Source of the DNA: Bacillota bacterium
GTDB lineage: Bacteria > Bacillota > DTU025
Length of the DNA: 9,977 nt
Direction: 5' to 3'
Assembly: GCA_012842765.1 (NCBI GenBank)
Contig: DUWJ01000341.1
Coordinates: 1 to 9,977, forward strand
Part shown: positions 6,744 through 9,977 of the stretch, one piece after another
Layout of the letters: each line of letters begins with the position of its first letter
Position numbering within the stretch: the first letter of the stretch is position 1
Translations under genes and position numbers: made by a program
The notes under the pieces: generated by a model
What the model was told of the DNA's origin: nothing
What the model saw: only the letters and a program-made list of their open reading frames with translations
Databases searched by the model: none

Positions 6744-8060
6744 CTAACAGCCGCCCCTCAACGAACCTGCAAAATCATGCAAAGACTGCCTCGCCAAAGC
6801 AACCTTCCACATCCGTCTCTCATTCTTCTTGAGCGCTCTCGGAGGCTCTGGGAGCAGACCAAAGTTGACATTCATCGGCTGATACCTGCCTTTGCACGGA
6901 GTAGAAACGTAAGAACAGAGCGAACCGATGGCAGTCTTGCTCGGGAACGTCAATGGATCCTTTCCCATGGCCAATCTGCCCGCATTCATCCCGCACACAA
7001 GACCCGTCGCAACAGATTCCATGTAACCCTCCACCCCTGTGATCTGGCCCGCCATGAAGATCCGCTCACTTTCTGTGAGTTGAAGGGTTGCGCTCAGGTG
7101 TTCAGGTCCGTTCACAAAGGTGTTCCTGTGCATCATCCCATAACGGACAAACTCCGCCTCTTCGAGGCCTGGTATCATCCGGAAAACACGACTCTGCTCC
7201 CCTTGTTTGAGCCTTGTCTGAAACCCGACCATGTTAAAGAGGGAGCCCGGCACATTCTCCCTGCGCAACTGGACAACAGCATAAGGTCGCCTACCGGTGC
7301 GAGGATCGACAAGGCCAACCGGTTTCAAAGGGCCGTAGCGCAGAGTGTCACGGCCCCGTCTGGCAATCTCCTCGATTGGCATACACCCCTCAAACAGCTG
7401 GAGAGATTCGAACTCATGCATCTCTGCTGTCTCAGCTTCAATCAAATTTTCCCAAAACCACTCGTATTCTTCCCTGTTCATGGCACAGTTCGCGTAATCC
7501 GAATCACCCCTGCCGTATCTTGATGCCCAATATGCACGTGACCAATTTACAGAATGACCGCTTATTATGGGAGCCATAGCGTCAAAAAAGTAAAGGTGGT
7601 CGGTGCCGAGCAACGATGCGATTTCTTCCGAGAAAGCCGGGGACGTGAGGGGGCCAGTGGCAATAACCACCACGCCCTCCCGAGGCACCCTGACAACTTC
7701 CTCCCGGATCACCTCTATATTCGGCGCCGCCTCGAGCTCCTTTGTAACTAGAGCACTGAAAAGCCCCCTGTCAACCGCGAGAGCCTGTCCTGCAGGAACA
7801 CGTGTCCTGTCGGCGCAATGCATTATAATGGAGCCTAATGCCCGAAGCTCCTCTTTGAGCAATCCGGGAGCGGTACCCTCTCGATCAGACCCGAGAGAGT
7901 TGCTGCAGACGAGTTCGGCGAAATTTCCAGTGGAATGTGCAGGAGTTGACACGATTGGGCGCATCTCATACAACTTGACATCCGCGCCCATCTGCGAAGC
8001 CTGCCAAGCGGCTTCACTCCCTGCAAGGCCGGCGCCGATAATGATAACCTCATTCTGCAA
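6744..8060 (-). CDS. trmFO: TrmFO, folate/FAD-dependent tRNA (uracil-54-C5)-methyltransferase
   Basis: TrmFO makes ribothymidine at tRNA position 54 using methylene-tetrahydrofolate and FADH2. The 438-residue protein begins with a Rossmann FAD-binding motif, IIIGAGLAGSEAAW (6-19). It has the family's YEMRP and AELVCSNSL with C52 (equivalent to B. subtilis Cys53), ATGPLTS (134-140), and FEGCMPIE with the second key cysteine C226. Further conserved blocks are RPYAVVQLR, RYGVMHRNT-like RYGMMHRNTF, AGQITGVEGY and QPMNVNFGLLPE. The start is TTG at 8060-8058, seven bases after GGGAGGG (8074-8068). The frame is open up to 8132, but those 24 codons lie inside topA and are not conserved. The gene overlaps the topA end by 11 nt, which implies coupled translation. 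Older annotations call this gene gid. Confidence 0.96.
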   Translation of the reverse strand: MQNEVIIIGAGLAGSEAAWQASQMGADVKLYEMRPIVSTPAHSTGNFAELVCSNSLGSDREGTAPGLLKEELRALGSIIMHCADRTRVPAGQALAVDRGLFSALVTKELEAAPNIEVIREEVVRVPREGVVVIATGPLTSPAFSEEIASLLGTDHLYFFDAMAPIISGHSVNWSRAYWASRYGRGDSDYANCAMNREEYEWFWENLIEAETAEMHEFESLQLFEGCMPIEEIARRGRDTLRYGPLKPVGLVDPRTGRRPYAVVQLRRENVPGSLFNMVGFQTRLKQGEQSRVFRMIPGLEEAEFVRYGMMHRNTFVNGPEHLSATLQLTESERIFMAGQITGVEGYMESVATGLVCGMNAGRLAMGKDPLTFPSKTAIGSLCSYVSTPCKGRYQPMNVNFGLLPEPPRALKKNERRMWKVALARQSLHDFAGSLRGGC

Positions 8061-9977
8061 CCCCGGTCCCTCCCTGTTGTGCGCCACTGCCGGAGTCTGC
8101 GGCCTCCTTCCATGTATGCCCACATTCGGCATCAGCGCATTTGTAGATCATCTCGTCCTTCCTCTGCCTCACAGTGGTAAACGAGCCGCACATCGGGCAA
8201 CTAACCTTCGACGGGCGATTCCACGCCACGAAATTGCAATTGGGATAGTTGGAACAACCATAGAAAGTTCGTCCCTTCTTGCTCCTCCGTTCGACTACAT
8301 CCCCGCCGCATTTCGGGCACTTCACGTCCAGCTTCTTCACTATGCTCCGCCTATACGTGCATTTAGGATACATGGGGCAAGCAATGAACTTGCCATAACG
8401 TCCGCTTTTTATGACTAGCTCGGCGCCGCATTCGGGGCATGCCTCGCCGATAGGCTCGTCTTCGATCACAACCTTCTCGGCGAGTTCTTCAGCTTCGGCA
8501 AGTTTCTGCGCAAATGGCTTATAGAACTCGTCAGTGACGCTGACCCAATCAGCTTCGTTCTCCTCTATGCTGTCTAGCTTTTCCTCCATCTTTGCTGTAA
8601 ACTCCAAGTCCACCACAGAAGGAAAATACTCGCTCAAGAGATCGCAAACAGCAAACCCGACCTCAGTTGGGACGAAACGTTTCTTGTCAAGCGTCGCGTA
8701 GTCCCTTTTTCGCAAAGTATCAATTATCGGCGCATAAGTGCTTGGGCGCCCAATGCCGTGTTTTTCCAGTTCCTTGATCAAAGTGGCCTCAGTATACCGT
8801 GGCGGAGGCTGCGTAAAATGCTGCTCTGGGAGGAGCTGCACCAGATCGAGCCGCTGCCCGACTTCGAGGGCGGGAAGCTGGCGCTTGTCATCGTTCTTAG
8901 AACTTTCATCATCACGGCCCTCCGTGTAGATCACGGTGAATCCGTCGAACTTCACCTTCTGGCCTGTTGCGCGGAATCTGTGCTCGCCCGCAGATATGTC
9001 GACTGACGTGATCTCGTTAACAGCATCCGACATCTGGCTGGCCATGAACCTTGACCAGATGAGAGTATACAGCCTGAGCTGGTCACGGCCTAGGCTTCCC
9101 TTGAGGCTTTCTGGCGTGCGCTCCACGGACGTAGGCCTGATAGCCTCGTGGGCATCCTGTGCCCCTTTTCTGGAGGCATAAACTCTCGGAGATTTCGGAA
9201 CATACTTCGCTCCCCACGTCTTGCGCACGTAATCTCTGGCAGCTGCCTGCGCCTCCTGGGCTACCCTAGTGGAATCTGTGCGCATGTACGTGATAAGCGC
9301 CACATGCCCCTCTCCGGCAACTTCGACGCCTTCATAAAGCGCCTGGGCATTTGACATAGTGCGTTTGCCTGAAAACCCCAGTTTTCTGAATGCCTCTTGC
9401 TGCAGCGTGCTTGTGATGAAGGGAGGCGCCGGCTTTCTGGCCTGGTCTCTAACGTTTATCGACCCTACTACGTAATCGGCTCCCTCCAAATCAGCAATGA
9501 CCGCATCTACCTCTTCCTTCGAAAGACGCTTGTCTTCTTCGGGAATGAACCTCGCCTCAAAGCTGCGGCCTCTGGGCTTTGGAGAAAGCTCGGCACCGAG
9601 AGTCCAGTACTCCTCTGACTCGAAGGCCTCTATCTCGCGCTCGCGATCACATATTATCTTCAGAGCAGATGACTGAACGCGACCGGCCGAAAGCCCAGGG
9701 CGAACCTTCTTCCAAAGGAAAGGGCTGAGCTTGTATCCAACAAGCCTGTCAAGCACGCGCCTAGCCTGCTGCGCCTCAACTCTGCCCATGTCGATTGGGC
9801 GTGGGGCCTTTATCGCGTTCTTGACAGCGTTCTCAGTAATCTCGTTAAACTCGATCCGGCAATCTGATTCCGGATCCACGCCAAGTATGTAGGCTAGATG
9901 CCACGAAATAGCCTCTCCCTCACGATCAGGGTCTGTGGCCAAGAGTATCCTGTCTGCCTTTTTCGCGGACTCCTTCA
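8050..9977 (-). CDS. topA: DNA topoisomerase I (type IA), N-terminus beyond the window
   Basis: TopA relaxes negatively supercoiled DNA through a transient 5'-phosphotyrosine link. About 641 residues are visible. They start within the Toprim domain at KESAKKADRILLATDPDREG, whose DPD Mg-binding motif is present, and run to the stop at 8052-8050. The catalytic tyrosine is in ITYMRTDSTR (codon 9288-9286), and GRVQ, the HGIGRPSTYA block and the FTAKMEEKLD segment are conserved. The C-terminus has three four-cysteine zinc-ribbon modules at roughly 8439-8359, 8319-8236 and 8199-8122, each of the form CPxCG...C...C, as expected for single-strand DNA binding. It then ends in a short Gly/Ser-rich tail (DSGSGAQQGGTGVAE). 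The first roughly 100 residues, with the start and promoter, lie outside the window. The final codons overlap trmFO. Confidence 0.97.
   Translation of the reverse strand, partial: KESAKKADRILLATDPDREGEAISWHLAYILGVDPESDCRIEFNEITENAVKNAIKAPRPIDMGRVEAQQARRVLDRLVGYKLSPFLWKKVRPGLSAGRVQSSALKIICDREREIEAFESEEYWTLGAELSPKPRGRSFEARFIPEEDKRLSKEEVDAVIADLEGADYVVGSINVRDQARKPAPPFITSTLQQEAFRKLGFSGKRTMSNAQALYEGVEVAGEGHVALITYMRTDSTRVAQEAQAAARDYVRKTWGAKYVPKSPRVYASRKGAQDAHEAIRPTSVERTPESLKGSLGRDQLRLYTLIWSRFMASQMSDAVNEITSVDISAGEHRFRATGQKVKFDGFTVIYTEGRDDESSKNDDKRQLPALEVGQRLDLVQLLPEQHFTQPPPRYTEATLIKELEKHGIGRPSTYAPIIDTLRKRDYATLDKKRFVPTEVGFAVCDLLSEYFPSVVDLEFTAKMEEKLDSIEENEADWVSVTDEFYKPFAQKLAEAEELAEKVVIEDEPIGEACPECGAELVIKSGRYGKFIACPMYPKCTYRRSIVKKLDVKCPKCGGDVVERRSKKGRTFYGCSNYPNCNFVAWNRPSKVSCPMCGSFTTVRQRKDEMIYKCADAECGHTWKEAADSGSGAQQGGTGVAE
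8068..8074 (-). promoter_or_regulatory. Ribosome binding site that decides the trmFO start
   Basis: GGGAGGG on the minus strand lies within the last codons of topA, seven bases before the TTG at 8060. The resulting N-terminus MQNEVIIIGAGLAG fits the family (B. subtilis MNQQTVNVIGAGLAG). Confidence 0.8.

Noticed and set aside
6720..8418. Plus-strand frames of about 270 codons opposite trmFO and topA
   Set aside because: These are antisense to conserved coding sequence and their translations show no family motifs.

Overview
The window looks like ordinary chromosomal DNA of a Gram-positive, Firmicutes-type bacterium, probably Clostridia-like or a deeper-branching relative. The evidence is the gene order topA–trmFO–xerC/codV–hslV–hslU–codY, followed by rpsB–tsf–pyrH–frr. 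The presence of CodY and of folate-dependent TrmFO, and strong AGGAGG-type ribosome binding sites, point the same way. By eye G+C is a little above half. I cannot name a genus.

All ten genes lie on the minus strand and are read from right to left. From the right edge, topA (5' end outside the window) overlaps trmFO by 11 nt. A 100-nt-class gap with a short palindrome leads to the Xer tyrosine recombinase. The HslVU two-component protease then follows in tight order, and after it codY, which encodes the nutrient-sensing repressor. A 289-nt gap follows, with a good sigma-A-type promoter (about 2649-2677). Next come ribosomal protein S2 and an unusually short EF-Ts. A 125-nt gap holds a perfect stem-loop, and then UMP kinase and the start of ribosome recycling factor (cut by the left edge) are almost contiguous.

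Functionally there are two blocks. The right block covers chromosome topology and dimer resolution (TopA, Xer), tRNA T-loop methylation (TrmFO), ATP-dependent proteolysis (HslVU) and nutritional gene control (CodY). The left block is the conserved translation/pyrimidine group S2–EF-Ts–UMP kinase–RRF, with its own promoter and leader. In Bacillus subtilis a large flagellar/chemotaxis operon separates these blocks between codY and rpsB; here it is absent.

I see no mobile element, CRISPR array, tRNA, rRNA or defence locus, and no convincing new system. The observations most worth checking are the diverged ligand-pocket segment of CodY, the tsf–pyrH stem-loop, the HslV propeptide, the half-size EF-Ts, a protein-like remnant in the codY–rpsB gap, and several non-ATG start sites that longest-ORF calling would misplace.
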